From assembly GCF_030846775.1 (NCBI RefSeq), contig NZ_CP132910.1, positions 3,196,001-3,260,000 on the forward strand: a DNA stretch of 64,000 nt, in the 5' to 3' direction. This DNA is from Geothrix sp. 21YS21S-2. Lineage in GTDB: Bacteria; Acidobacteriota; Holophagae; Holophagales; Holophagaceae. Shown in pieces: positions 25,521 to 34,456 of this stretch; position 1 is the first letter of the stretch; each line of letters opens with the position of its first letter. A program made the translations under genes and the position numbers. The notes under the pieces were generated by a model. That model made no database searches. It was not told the DNA's origin and saw only the letters and a program-made list of their open reading frames with translations.

Positions 25521-25624
25521 GTCCCATTCTATCCAGGTTCCCGCCCCTTGAAATCCTCGCGATGGCCGGGCCCGCCCGCCGCTGGCATCATGGAGGGTGG
25601 GCCTGCCGGCCCGTTGGAGGATGG

Positions 25625-27352
25625 ATGCGCGGGTTGCCAGCATTCCTGACCGCACTGCTGCTCATGGCCTGCAGCGCAGTCCAGGCACAGTCCCTGAAGG
25701 GGTTCGATCCCGAGCGGGACGTCCAGGTGGTCCTGCGCAAGGGCGCCGTGGTGGTCACCGTGCCCCAGGGCGCGCACCTCAAGGCCTCCTTCATGTCCGT
25801 GGCCCTCAAGGAGGGCGCCAAGGGCACCCTCAAGGCCGGCCCCATGCCTCCGACGAGGGAAAAGGACGAACTGGGCGACGGCATCTGGCACGACCGGGTC
25901 GTCATCCCCGTGGCCGGCGAGGGCCTCAAGGGCGACGTGGAGCTGGTGGTGGAGTACCAGCCCTGCACCGAGGGCCAGGGCGGGGTATGCTTCCCGCCCA
26001 CCGACAAGGTGCTGAAGGTGAAGGCCACGGAGATCCCGGCCCTGGCGGGCAAGGCCCCCGCGGCCGCCGATCCCGCTCCGGTCCCGCCGGCCGAAGCGAA
26101 GGCCCCGGCCCCGCCCGCTCCGGCTCCGGCCCCCGCCGCCTCCCCCGCCCCCGCCTCCCGGGAGAACCTCTTCCTGATCTTCCTCGGCGTGTTCGCCGCG
26201 GGGCTCCTGGCCTCCCTCACCCCCTGCGTGTTCCCCATGATCCCCATCACCATGGCCGTCATCGGGGCCAAGGGGGGCGGCAAGGCCAGGGGCTTCGCCC
26301 TGTCCATCGCCCTCGTCCTGGGCATGGCGGTCACCTACACGACCCTGGGCGTGGTGGCGGCCCGCACCGGCGCGGCCTTCGGCGCCTTCGCCCAGAGGCC
26401 GGCCTTCCTCGTCCCGGTGGCCGTCATCTTCGGCCTGTTCGCCCTGAGCCTGTTCGGCGCCTTCGAGATCCGCCTCCCCGACGCCCTCCAGCAGAGGCTC
26501 CAGGGCAGCGGCTCCCGCAAGGGCTTCCTGGGCGCGTTCCTGGTCGGACTGGTGCTGGGGCCCCTGTCGGCGCCCTGCGTGGGCCCGGTCATCGGCACCG
26601 TGCTCCTGGCCATCGCCCTCAAGGGGGATGTCCTGCTGGGCGCCGCCGAGCTGTTCACGTTCTCGCTGGGCATGGGCGTGCTGTTCGTGATCACGGGCAC
26701 CTTCACCGCCGCCCTGCCCCGGTCCGGCGACTGGCTGGAGAAGCTCAAGCAGTTCATGGGCCTCCTGGTCCTGGGCTTCGCGGTGTGGGTGGTGCGCCTG
26801 ATCCTGCCGCTGTGGATCGACTTCGCCCTCTGGAGCCTCGTGCTGCTCATCGCCGCCTCCTTCCTGGGGGCGTTCCAGCCCGCCGCGACCCTCGCCGCCG
26901 GGGTGCGCAAGGGCCTGGGCATCCTGGCCCTGGCCATCGGCGTCCTCCTGGGCGTGCTCGCCACGGCCGCGGGCTTGGACCTGAAGCTCCCCGCCGCGGC
27001 CGCGCCGGCCGCCGGGGCCGCCCAGACCTGGCTCGAACAGGACCTGGAAGGCGCCCTGGCCAAGGCCAAGGCAGGCAACAAGGTGGTCCTGGTGGACATC
27101 TACGCCGACTGGTGCGCCCAGTGCAAGGAACTGGACGAGAACACCTGGCCCGATCCCGCCGTGGCCTCCTGGATCCGGGAGAACGCCGTGGCCATCCGCA
27201 TCGACACGGACCGGGTCCGCAAGGACCTGGCCGGCAAACTGCAGATCCGCAGCTACCCGACCGTGATCCTGCTCGATGCCGAAGGGCGCGAGCTCCGGCG
27301 CTCCATGGGCTTCCAGAAGCCCGGCGAGATGCTGAAGTTCCTCAAGGGCTAG
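25625..27352 (+). CDS. dsbD: Thiol:disulfide interchange protein DsbD
   Basis: Inner-membrane reductase of 575 residues that passes electrons from cytoplasmic thioredoxin to periplasmic thiols, including cytochrome c maturation. After a signal peptide (LTALLLMACSAVQA) the periplasmic alpha domain has Cys114 and Cys122, the membrane domain carries TPCVFPM and APCVGPV, and the C-terminal thioredoxin domain has DWCAQCK. All three cysteine pairs are present. An Ala/Pro-rich linker separates alpha and membrane domains. ATG 25625 follows GGAGG by 4 bp. It is divergent from the PTPS-like gene. Confidence 0.95.
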   Translation: MRGLPAFLTALLLMACSAVQAQSLKGFDPERDVQVVLRKGAVVVTVPQGAHLKASFMSVALKEGAKGTLKAGPMPPTREKDELGDGIWHDRVVIPVAGEGLKGDVELVVEYQPCTEGQGGVCFPPTDKVLKVKATEIPALAGKAPAAADPAPVPPAEAKAPAPPAPAPAPAASPAPASRENLFLIFLGVFAAGLLASLTPCVFPMIPITMAVIGAKGGGKARGFALSIALVLGMAVTYTTLGVVAARTGAAFGAFAQRPAFLVPVAVIFGLFALSLFGAFEIRLPDALQQRLQGSGSRKGFLGAFLVGLVLGPLSAPCVGPVIGTVLLAIALKGDVLLGAAELFTFSLGMGVLFVITGTFTAALPRSGDWLEKLKQFMGLLVLGFAVWVVRLILPLWIDFALWSLVLLIAASFLGAFQPAATLAAGVRKGLGILALAIGVLLGVLATAAGLDLKLPAAAAPAAGAAQTWLEQDLEGALAKAKAGNKVVLVDIYADWCAQCKELDENTWPDPAVASWIRENAVAIRIDTDRVRKDLAGKLQIRSYPTVILLDAEGRELRRSMGFQKPGEMLKFLKG

Positions 27353-27376
27353 GAGCTCCACGCAATTGGAAACAGG

Positions 27377-27820
27377 CTAGATGCCGAACTGCCGGAAGTG
27401 GTGGTCCAGGTGCTTGAACAGCAGCCTTCCCCACTGGTCCTGGCTGAGGGTCCCGAAGAAGGGGTGCTTGACGTCCCCGATGGCGGAAGGCCCCGCGGAG
27501 AAGGTGTGGAACTGCGTAAGGAAGCGCGCCTTCTCCACCTGGAATTCCTTCGGTTCCACGATCCGGAACTCCGTGGCGGTGGGGGCGCCGGGCCTGAAGG
27601 GCGTGTCGTTGTAAGCCAGGCGCTTGAAGATCCAGCCGAAGAGGGCGGGAAGGCCGGATTTCACGGGCAGTTCCCCGGTGGCCATGCGCATGGCCCCGGT
27701 GCAGTGGGCCAGCATCTGCGCGGCGTCCATGCGGCCCCACAGGGCGGGGGCGGAGGGCTGCAGGGCCTGGAGCCGGTTCAGCAGGCCGGCCTGGACACTG
27801 TGCTCGAAGAAGTTCTTCAT
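27377..27820 (-). CDS. DUF1569 / DinB-like protein
   Basis: A 147-residue helical protein. WGRMDAAQMLAHCTGAMRMA near residue 28 and the C-terminal LFKHLDHHFRQFGI match DUF1569, a branch of the DinB-like superfamily; H40, H139 and H140 are candidate metal ligands. The ATG overlaps the stop of the nth-BtuF fusion by four bases (ATGA), so it is translated from the same message. It is convergent with dsbD and ends in CTAG. No substrate can be assigned. Confidence 0.8.
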   Translation of the reverse strand: MKNFFEHSVQAGLLNRLQALQPSAPALWGRMDAAQMLAHCTGAMRMATGELPVKSGLPALFGWIFKRLAYNDTPFRPGAPTATEFRIVEPKEFQVEKARFLTQFHTFSAGPSAIGDVKHPFFGTLSQDQWGRLLFKHLDHHFRQFGI

Positions 27821-29268
27821 GGCGTGGCCTCCAGGAGATCGTGAAGCTGCCTGAGTGCGTCTTCCGTCCGGCTGAGGTACCAGGTGAAGGCCCTGCCGTC
27901 CACCAGGCGCACCTCGGCGCCGCCCAGGCGCCGGGCCAGCTCGTCGCGGTGGCGGCGGGTGAAGCGGTAGGGTTCGCTGGGCAGCAGCACCACCTGCGGC
28001 GCCAGGGCCTCCAGGTCGGCGTCGGCCAGCACGGGGTAGCGGTCCGGGCCCACGGGGAGGAGCCCCGCCTGGCGTGCCAGGTCCGATACGTAGGTGTCGG
28101 GGCCGGCGCTCATCCAGGGGTCCTTCCAGATGAGGGTGAGGGTCCGGCGCCCCTTCTTCCGCACGGGGCGCAGCAAGGCCTTCAGGGAGGCCTCCCGGGC
28201 CCGGCCGGCCTCGGGCGCGCCCACGGCATCGCCCAGGAGGCGGAAGGCCCGGAGGCAGTCCTTCAGGGACCGGATCTCCAGCACCAGGAGGGGCACGCCG
28301 GCCGCCTCCAGGGCCCGGGCGGCCTCCAGCGTGTTCTCGTCCCGCTCCAGGATCACCAGGTCCGGGCGCTGGGACAGGATGCGGGGGAGGTCGGGGTTCT
28401 TGGTGCCGCCCATGGGGGGCACGGTGTTGCGGATCCAGGGCGGCTCCACGCAGAAGGTGGTGCGCCCGGCCAGGCGCGATGCCAGGCCCCACTGGGTCAG
28501 CAGCTCCGTGACGCTGGGCACCAGGGAGATGATGCGCATGGGGCCCGCGCCCAGGGCCGCTGGCGCGTCGGCGGGCGCGGCCTTGCCGGTGGAGGCGGCC
28601 GAACCCAGCGTCCGCCCCGTGTGGGGGTCGGCCATGCGTCCCATGCCGGTGGGGCAGAGGTCCCGCACGACGCAGCCGGCGCAGTCCGGCTTGCGCGCGT
28701 CGCACACCCGCCGGCCGTGGAGGATGAGCTGGTGGTGCACGTCGATCCACTCCTCCCGGGGGAACCGGCGGCACAGGTCGGCCTCCACCTTCTCGGGGGT
28801 GCTGCCCTCGGAGAGGCCCAGGCGGCGCGCCACCCGGAAGATGTGGGTGTCCACGGGCAGGGCCGGGATGCCGAAGGCGTTCGACAGCACCACGTTGGCG
28901 GTCTTCTGCCCCACGCCGGGCAGCGCCGAGAGCGCCTCCAGGGTGTCGGGCACCACGCCGCCGTGCCGTTCCAGCAGCGCCATGGCCATGGCCTTGAGGT
29001 TCCGGGCCTTGTTGTGGAAGAACCCGGTGGAGCGGATGAGCCCCTCCAGCTCCTCCAGGTCCGCCGCGGCCATGGCCGCGGCGTCCGGGAACCGCAGGAA
29101 GAGCGCCGGGGTGGTGATGTTCACCCGGGCGTCCGTGCACTGGGCGCTGAGCACGGTGGCCACCACCAGCTGGAAGGGGTCCAGGTGGTCCAGGGCGCAG
29201 CGGGCGTCGGGGTAGGCCGCCTTCAGCCGGTCCGAAAGGGGGGAGTTGGAGGGGGCCTTCCTTGCCAT
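27817..29268 (-). CDS. nth: Endonuclease III fused to a BtuF-like metal/cobalamin-binding domain
   Basis: One uninterrupted frame of 483 residues. Residues 1-210 are a complete endonuclease III: helix-hairpin-helix LPGVGQKTANVVLSNAFG, the Lys/Asp active site (K in GQKTAN, D in VDTHIFR) and the 4Fe-4S motif C-X6-C-X2-C-X5-C. An Ala/Gly/Pro linker of about 35 residues leads to a 240-residue domain (MRIISLVPSVTELLTQWGL; PDLVILERDENTLEAA) like helical-backbone periplasmic binding proteins such as BtuF, but without a signal peptide. A separate gene starting at ATG 28539 is possible, yet no good ribosome-binding site precedes it and no stop separates the parts. Confidence 0.82.
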   Translation of the reverse strand: MARKAPSNSPLSDRLKAAYPDARCALDHLDPFQLVVATVLSAQCTDARVNITTPALFLRFPDAAAMAAADLEELEGLIRSTGFFHNKARNLKAMAMALLERHGGVVPDTLEALSALPGVGQKTANVVLSNAFGIPALPVDTHIFRVARRLGLSEGSTPEKVEADLCRRFPREEWIDVHHQLILHGRRVCDARKPDCAGCVVRDLCPTGMGRMADPHTGRTLGSAASTGKAAPADAPAALGAGPMRIISLVPSVTELLTQWGLASRLAGRTTFCVEPPWIRNTVPPMGGTKNPDLPRILSQRPDLVILERDENTLEAARALEAAGVPLLVLEIRSLKDCLRAFRLLGDAVGAPEAGRAREASLKALLRPVRKKGRRTLTLIWKDPWMSAGPDTYVSDLARQAGLLPVGPDRYPVLADADLEALAPQVVLLPSEPYRFTRRHRDELARRLGGAEVRLVDGRAFTWYLSRTEDALRQLHDLLEATP

Positions 29269-29308
29269 GCCACCAGCTTAACCCGTTAGAATCAGGGCGA
29301 GGTGCCGA

Positions 29309-30166
29309 ATGACCTTCCAGCCCACTGGCAAGCTCGATTGCGTGGAGACCGCCCAGCACTACCGGGACCGGGTGAAATCCAACATCCACAAGCTCGGCTC
29401 CGCGCCCGGACTGGGCGTGATCCTGGGGAGCAACGACCCCGGCAGCGTCCTCTACCGGGACCTGCTGGTAAGGGACTGCGAGGAGCTGGGGATCCGCCCC
29501 TCCATCCACGAGGTGGGCAGCGGCATCCAGGTGGTCAAGCTCATCGCCCACCTCAACCAGGACCCCGGCACCAACGGCATCTTCATCTTCTACCCCCTGC
29601 GCTACGACGAGCTCCGGGACGACGAGATCATGGACCTGGTGGCCCCCGGCAAGGACATCGAGGGGCTGCACTCCATCAACATCGGCTACCTCAACAAGTT
29701 CCGCAAGCGCATGTCCGAGGGCATCGACCGGGTGTGCATGGTGCCCTGCACCGGCCGCGCCGTCATCAAGGTCATCAAGCGCGGCTTCGGCGGCGACTAC
29801 TTCGACGGCAAGACCGTGCTCTGCATCAACGACAGCCTGCGCATCGGCCGCCCCATCACCGCCATGGTGGCCAACCTCAAGGCCACCCCCATCCTCTGCC
29901 ACCACCACACCAACCCGGCCCACCTCGAGGGTTTCATCAAGATGGCCGACGTCATCGTGAGCGCCGTGCCCGCCGACGGCTACTCCATCCCCACCGCCTG
30001 GATCAAGCCCGAGGCCCTCTGCGTGGACCTCAGCCACCAGGGCAACTTCGACTACGACGCCCTGGACGCCAAGGGCATCCAGTACACCAACACCAGGCGC
30101 AACAGCGTGGGCAAGGTCACCCGCGCCATGGCCCTGCTGAACCTCACGTACGCCGCCGGAGTCTAG
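29309..30166 (+). CDS. FolD-like methylenetetrahydrofolate dehydrogenase, probably monofunctional
   Basis: A 285-residue FolD-superfamily protein. It keeps Y49, KDIEGLH (115-121), PCT (146-148) and a nucleotide-binding loop DSLRIGRPI, but the catalytic cyclohydrolase lysine of FolD (four residues after the Tyr) is L53, and the usual PLP motif reads FYPLRYDE. The same changes recall yeast MTD1, an NAD-dependent dehydrogenase without cyclohydrolase activity. It should oxidise methylene-THF; cofactor choice is inferred. It shares a CTAG stop tetranucleotide with the convergent kdsA gene. Confidence 0.82.
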   Translation: MTFQPTGKLDCVETAQHYRDRVKSNIHKLGSAPGLGVILGSNDPGSVLYRDLLVRDCEELGIRPSIHEVGSGIQVVKLIAHLNQDPGTNGIFIFYPLRYDELRDDEIMDLVAPGKDIEGLHSINIGYLNKFRKRMSEGIDRVCMVPCTGRAVIKVIKRGFGGDYFDGKTVLCINDSLRIGRPITAMVANLKATPILCHHHTNPAHLEGFIKMADVIVSAVPADGYSIPTAWIKPEALCVDLSHQGNFDYDALDAKGIQYTNTRRNSVGKVTRAMALLNLTYAAGV

Positions 30167-30996
30167 CTCCTTCCTGCCGGATCCGCCAGCAGCGAGGCCC
30201 TGGACGCGCGCCACACCTCCAGCACCTGGTCCAATAGCGCCCCGAAATCATCCAGCCGGATGGCGTTGGGGCCGTCGCTGAGGGCCTTGGCCGGGTCCTC
30301 GTGGACCTCGAAGAAGAAGCCGTCCACGGCGGTGGCCGCGGCCCGGGCGAGGGTGGGGATCATCTCCCTGGCGCCGCCGGTGGTCTTGCCCAGGGCGCCG
30401 GGCTTCTGGACGCTGTGGGTGGCGTCGAAGATGACCGGGCAGCCCGTGCGGCGCAGGTGGGGGAAGCCCTGGAAGTCCACCACCAGGTTGCCGTACCCGA
30501 AGCTGGAACCCCGCTCGGTGGCCCACACCGGGCCGTGGCCGGCCACGCCGCGCACCTTCTCCACGGCGTGGGACAGGTCCCAGGGCGCCAGGAACTGGCC
30601 CTTCTTGATGTTCACGGCGCGGCCCGTGGCGCCGGCGGCCAGGAGGAGGTCCGTCTGCCGGCACAGGAAGGCCGGGATCTGGAGCACGTCCACGGCGGAG
30701 GCCACCAGGGGGCACTGGGCGGACTCGTGCACGTCCGTGAGCACGGGCACGCCGTGGCGGGTGCGGATCTCCGAGAGGATGTCCAGGCCCTCCTCCATGG
30801 AGGTGCCCCGGTAGCTGTCCTGGGACGTGCGGTTGGCCTTGTCGAAGCTGGCCTTGAACAGGAAGGGGATGCCCCGGGAATCGGCCAGGTCCTGCAGCCG
30901 GGAGGCCAGGAAGTGGGCGTGGTCCCGGGATTCGATGACGCAGGGCCCCGCGATGAGGAAGAAGCTGCGGTCGGTGTGGGGGTGGTTGAAATCCAT
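30163..30996 (-). CDS. kdsA: 3-deoxy-8-phosphooctulonate synthase (metal-dependent type)
   Basis: Condenses arabinose 5-phosphate with PEP to make KDO-8-phosphate, the committed step to the lipopolysaccharide inner core, so the organism has a Gram-negative envelope. The 277-residue barrel starts with FFLIAGPCVIES; C19 in place of the E. coli Asn marks the metal-dependent class. FKASFDKANRTS, NIKKGQFLAPWD and FDATHSVQ are conserved substrate segments. The stop overlaps that of the convergent FolD-like gene in CTAG 30163-30166. No other KDO gene is in the window. Confidence 0.94.
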   Translation of the reverse strand: MDFNHPHTDRSFFLIAGPCVIESRDHAHFLASRLQDLADSRGIPFLFKASFDKANRTSQDSYRGTSMEEGLDILSEIRTRHGVPVLTDVHESAQCPLVASAVDVLQIPAFLCRQTDLLLAAGATGRAVNIKKGQFLAPWDLSHAVEKVRGVAGHGPVWATERGSSFGYGNLVVDFQGFPHLRRTGCPVIFDATHSVQKPGALGKTTGGAREMIPTLARAAATAVDGFFFEVHEDPAKALSDGPNAIRLDDFGALLDQVLEVWRASRASLLADPAGRS

Positions 30997-31040
30997 GGTC
31001 GCCTCGATCCCGCTGGCTGGGACCCTTCGGACCCCAGGTA

Positions 31041-31058
31041 TGAGAACCTATTGTCTCA
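31041..31058. promoter_or_regulatory. Candidate Lrp operator palindrome
   Basis: TGAGAACCTATTGTCTCA has 5-bp inverted ends TGAGA/TCTCA around an A/T-containing centre and lies 12 bp before the Lrp-family ATG, overlapping its AGGAG ribosome-binding site. Lrp-type regulators often autoregulate through such sites. Evidence is a single copy. Confidence 0.35.
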
Positions 31059-31069
31059 GGAGCGGGGCC

Positions 31070-31558
31070 ATGTCCAAGAGTTTGATCACGGATGATCTGA
31101 ATCGCCGCCTGGTGGCAGCCCTCCAGAAGGAGGGCCGCATCAGCCACGCCGAACTGGCCGAGCGCCTCGGGGTCAGCCGGCCCACGGTCATCGACCGCAT
31201 CAAGCGCCTGGAGGCCGAGGGCGTCATCGCCGGCTACAGCGCCAACGTCACCCCCGAGGCCGTGAACAAGCCCTGCGTGGCCTTCGTGGCGGTGCGCTTC
31301 CACTCCGGCGGCGACGAGGGCGCCGAGGACCGCTTCCTGCACGCCCTGGAGGCCGAGCCCGACGTGCTGGCCGCCTACAGCACCGCGGGCGCCGACTGGC
31401 TCCTGCTCAAGGTGGTGGCCGAGACCCCCCTGGACCTCCACGGGCGCCTGCGGCGCATCAAGACCCTGGGCCCCCAGGTGACCACCCGCACCACCATGGT
31501 CCTCAAGACCTACTTCGAGAAGATCGGCCCCTCCCCCTTCACCTCGGAGATCGTGTGA
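31070..31558 (+). CDS. Lrp/AsnC-family transcriptional regulator
   Basis: A 162-residue regulator with an N-terminal winged helix-turn-helix (RISHAELAERLGVSRPTVIDR) and a C-terminal RAM ligand-binding domain (AAYSTAGADWLLLKV). Such proteins respond to amino acids or related small molecules. ATG 31070 is preceded by AGGAG at 7 bp. Its stop overlaps the next start as GTGA, so it is cotranscribed with a transporter it probably controls. A palindrome lies directly upstream. Confidence 0.92.
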   Translation: MSKSLITDDLNRRLVAALQKEGRISHAELAERLGVSRPTVIDRIKRLEAEGVIAGYSANVTPEAVNKPCVAFVAVRFHSGGDEGAEDRFLHALEAEPDVLAAYSTAGADWLLLKVVAETPLDLHGRLRRIKTLGPQVTTRTTMVLKTYFEKIGPSPFTSEIV

Positions 31559-32415
31559 AGGCCTGGATCGCCTATGCGGTCTGCGCGGTGGTGTGGGGTT
31601 CCACCTACTTCGCCATCGCCCTGGGGATAACGTCCTTCACGCCCTTCGGCATGGTGGCCACCCGCTACCTGCTGGGCGGCGCCGTGGCCTTCGGCCTCTC
31701 CCGGCTCCTGGGCGAGGACCTGCCCCTGCTCCGGGACCTGCCCCACCTGGCCTTCGTGGGCGTGCTCCTCCTGGGCTGCTCCAACGCCCTGGTCACCTGG
31801 GCGGAGGGCTTCGTGGCCAGCGGCGTGACGGCGATCCTCTGCTCCATGACCCCCCTGCTCTACGGCCTCATGGGCCGCGAGGCCCTGGGCCTGCGGCGGT
31901 GGTGCGGCCTGGGCCTGGGCCTCCTGGGGGTGGTCATCCTGTCCCGGCCGGGGCAGGCGTCCTTCCACGCCGGGGGCATCGCCGCCATCCTCCTGGCCAC
32001 GGTGACCTGGGCCTACGGCACCCTGCACGGCAAGCGCCACGTGAAGGGGCGCGGCCTCCTGGGCCAGGTGGCGGTGCAGATGGGCGCGGGCGGGCTCCTG
32101 GCCCTGCTCCTGGTCCCCTTCACCGGGGGCTTCCTCCACGCGCCCGTCACCCTCAAGGCGGCCCTTGCGGTCGGCTACCTCACGGTCTTCGGGTCGGTGG
32201 TGGCCTTCAGCGCCTTCGCCTACCTGGCCAAGGTGTGGTCCCCCACCCGCATGGGCACCTACGCCTACCTGAACCCCCTGGTGGCGGTGCTCCTGGGCTC
32301 GGCCTTCCTGGGCGAGCCCTTCGGCCCGCGCCTGGTGGCGGGCATGGCCGTCATCCTCGCCAGCGTCGCGATCGTGCAGTTCCAGGCCCGCCCCGTGCCC
32401 GCGGAAAACGCGTGA
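31555..32415 (+). CDS. EamA/DMT-family exporter
   Basis: A 286-residue inner-membrane protein with ten predicted hydrophobic segments in two EamA repeats (first about 1-135, second about 140-280), the drug/metabolite transporter fold. VWGSTYFAIALGI at the N-terminus is typical. Coupling to an Lrp regulator suggests export of an amino acid or related metabolite, as for RhtA or YdeD-like carriers. The GTG start overlaps the lrp stop by four bases. Confidence 0.88.
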   Translation: MKAWIAYAVCAVVWGSTYFAIALGITSFTPFGMVATRYLLGGAVAFGLSRLLGEDLPLLRDLPHLAFVGVLLLGCSNALVTWAEGFVASGVTAILCSMTPLLYGLMGREALGLRRWCGLGLGLLGVVILSRPGQASFHAGGIAAILLATVTWAYGTLHGKRHVKGRGLLGQVAVQMGAGGLLALLLVPFTGGFLHAPVTLKAALAVGYLTVFGSVVAFSAFAYLAKVWSPTRMGTYAYLNPLVAVLLGSAFLGEPFGPRLVAGMAVILASVAIVQFQARPVPAENA

Positions 32416-32435
32416 AATGGGAGTAGGATAGGCCC

Positions 32436-32990
32436 ATGTTGCCCAAGAGCACCGCCCTCCTCCTCATCGACGTCCAGCTGGCCTTCGATGACCCCTACTG
32501 GGGCCAGCGCAACAACCCCCAGGCCGAAGCCAACCAGGTGGCGCTCGCGACCGCCTTCCGGGCCCAGGGGATGCCGGTGGTGCACGTCCGCCACGACAGC
32601 CGGGACCCCAATTCCCCGCTCTTCCCCGGAGAGCCCGGCAACGGGTTCAAGCCCGGCACCGCCCCGCTGCCCGGAGAGGCGGAGTTCCGCAAGAACGCCC
32701 ATTGCGCCTTCGTGGGCACGGACCTCGAGGCGCACCTGCGCGAGCGCGGCATCGACCGCCTCGTCATCGCAGGGTTCACCACCAACCATTGCGTGTCCAC
32801 CACCGCCCGCCTCAGCTGCGACCTGGGCTTCAAGACCGTCGTGGTGCGGGACGCCTGCGCCACCTTCGACCTCGAGGACATGGACGGGAACACCATCCCC
32901 GCCCAGGTGCTGCACGATACCGGCCTCACGGAACTCCACGGCGAGTTCGCCATGGTCCTGCCCACCGAGGCCATCCTGCAGCTGCTCTGA
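32436..32990 (+). CDS. Isochorismatase-family cysteine hydrolase
   Basis: A 184-residue alpha/beta hydrolase with the Asp-Lys-Cys triad D12 (LLLIDVQLAF), K86 and C119 (FTTNHCVSTTARL). Family members cleave amides such as nicotinamide, N-carbamoyl compounds or isochorismate; the cis-peptide region GFTTNHCV fits the amidohydrolase group. The ATG lies 21 bp after the exporter gene and the TGA overlaps the next ATG by one base, so it may share its transcript. Confidence 0.9.
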   Translation: MLPKSTALLLIDVQLAFDDPYWGQRNNPQAEANQVALATAFRAQGMPVVHVRHDSRDPNSPLFPGEPGNGFKPGTAPLPGEAEFRKNAHCAFVGTDLEAHLRERGIDRLVIAGFTTNHCVSTTARLSCDLGFKTVVVRDACATFDLEDMDGNTIPAQVLHDTGLTELHGEFAMVLPTEAILQLL

Positions 32991-34408
32991 TGGACGCCCC
33001 CCTCCTCCTCGCCCTGGCCTGCGCGCGCCTCCAGGCCGGTGAAAGCGCCGTGCAGAACGCCTGGTGCTCCCCCCGGGCCCTGGCCCTGCAGTGGGCTCCG
33101 GACCGCAGGGCCGGGCTGGAGCCGGGCCTGGCCTGGATCTTCCTCCTCAACCCCTCGCCCGAGCTCTGGCTCCTCCACGACAAGGACGAGGCCTACGCCC
33201 ACCTCAAGGCCGAGGCCAAGGGGGACCTCTCCCGGCGCTGGAGCCAGGAGCTCAAGGGCGCCCGCCTCACCGAGGTGGAAGGCGACCCCCGGGAGCGCTG
33301 GGTGGGCCTCATCTTCCGCCGGAGGGCCGTCACCGGCCGCATCGAGGCCGCGCGAATGGCCTTCCAGGCGTTCCCGGGCCGGGCCGGGCTGCGCCTGGAC
33401 GGCCTCGACCTCAACCCGGCCCGCATGGGGCTGGGCCAGGCCATCGCGCCGACGGCTCCGGAGCCGCGCCTGGAGCCCCCCGCCTTCCTGCGCTGGAAGG
33501 AGCTGTACGGCGACGGCCTCCAGGCCGCCCTGGACGGCACGGTCCCCGGAATCCTCCCCGGCGAGGGCACGCTCCTGGCAAGGCACCTGGCCTGGTCCCG
33601 GGAGCGCGCCGCCCGCATCGTCCTGGCCCCCCGCCAGGCCCGCACGGACCGCAAGCTCGTCGCCGAACGCAAGCGGCTGGAGCGGTATCGCGCCGCGCTG
33701 GCCTCGGACAGGGAGAAGCACCGCGCCGGCCTGGAGCACCGGGCCAAGGCCACCGCCCTCTCGGCCGAACTCTACCGCCTGAAGGGCACCACCCTCAAGG
33801 CGACGCTCCTGGACGGCACCGAGGTGCCCCTTCCGGAGGGGCGGCGCGCCGAGGACGCCGTGCAGATCTGGTTCGCGGCCGTCAAGCGCGCCGAGCGCGG
33901 CGTCGCCCGGGTGGAGGAACTGGAGCGGGAAGTGCGAAGGCAGTTCCTGGAACTTGAACAGAAGGAGGCCGCCCCGCCCCCGGCGGAAAAGCCCCCCCAG
34001 CGCGCGAGGAAGCCCATGGAGAAGAAAGAGACGGCCAGGAACGACGGCAAGGGCCGGGCCTTCCGCTCCGTCATGGTGGACGGTTTCGAGGTGCTCATCG
34101 GCAAAGGCGATGCCGACAACGACCAGCTCACCTTCAAGGTGGCCGCGCCCCTGGACCTCTGGCTCCACGTGGCCAGTACGCCCGGCAGCCACGTGGTGGT
34201 GCGCAACCCCGACCGCATCTCGGAGTTTCCCAGGGCCGTGGTGGAGCGCGCCGCCGAACTGGCCGCCTTCTTCAGCAAGGCGCGGGACGGCGGGAAGGTG
34301 GAGGTCCACTACTGCAGGGCCGCGGACGTTTCCAAGCCCCGCGGGTTCCCCCCCGGCAAGGTGCTGCTCAAGCAGTGGAAGAGCGTGAGGGTGTATCCGA
34401 AGGAATAG
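32990..34408 (+). CDS. NFACT/RqcH-family protein
   Basis: A 472-residue protein of the Rqc2/RqcH (fibronectin-binding A) family. An N-terminal NFACT-N-like region, a central coiled-coil (about 220-340, Lys/Arg/Glu rich) and a C-terminal NFACT-R domain (VDGFEVLIGKGDADNDQLTFKV; DLWLHVASTPGSHVVVRN) are visible. RqcH binds stalled 50S-peptidyl-tRNA complexes and recruits alanyl-tRNA for C-terminal tailing. At 472 residues it is shorter than Bacillus RqcH (about 570). The ATG overlaps the preceding stop (TGATG). Confidence 0.87.
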   Translation: MDAPLLLALACARLQAGESAVQNAWCSPRALALQWAPDRRAGLEPGLAWIFLLNPSPELWLLHDKDEAYAHLKAEAKGDLSRRWSQELKGARLTEVEGDPRERWVGLIFRRRAVTGRIEAARMAFQAFPGRAGLRLDGLDLNPARMGLGQAIAPTAPEPRLEPPAFLRWKELYGDGLQAALDGTVPGILPGEGTLLARHLAWSRERAARIVLAPRQARTDRKLVAERKRLERYRAALASDREKHRAGLEHRAKATALSAELYRLKGTTLKATLLDGTEVPLPEGRRAEDAVQIWFAAVKRAERGVARVEELEREVRRQFLELEQKEAAPPPAEKPPQRARKPMEKKETARNDGKGRAFRSVMVDGFEVLIGKGDADNDQLTFKVAAPLDLWLHVASTPGSHVVVRNPDRISEFPRAVVERAAELAAFFSKARDGGKVEVHYCRAADVSKPRGFPPGKVLLKQWKSVRVYPKE

Positions 34409-34456
34409 GGATGGGGCTCCGCCCGGCCCTCGACCCGCCGGCCATCCCGGTGCGCC

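Noticed and set aside
28501-28545. Separate start for the BtuF-like half of the nth fusion
   Set aside because: No ribosome-binding site precedes ATG 28539 and the frame is continuous with nth, so a single fused CDS is the simpler reading, though not proven.
34409-34456. Possible terminator GGGATGG...CCATCCC between the NFACT and HU-like genes
   Set aside because: The arms can pair, but the loop is about 30 nt, and no T-run follows on either strand, so it is not a convincing intrinsic terminator.
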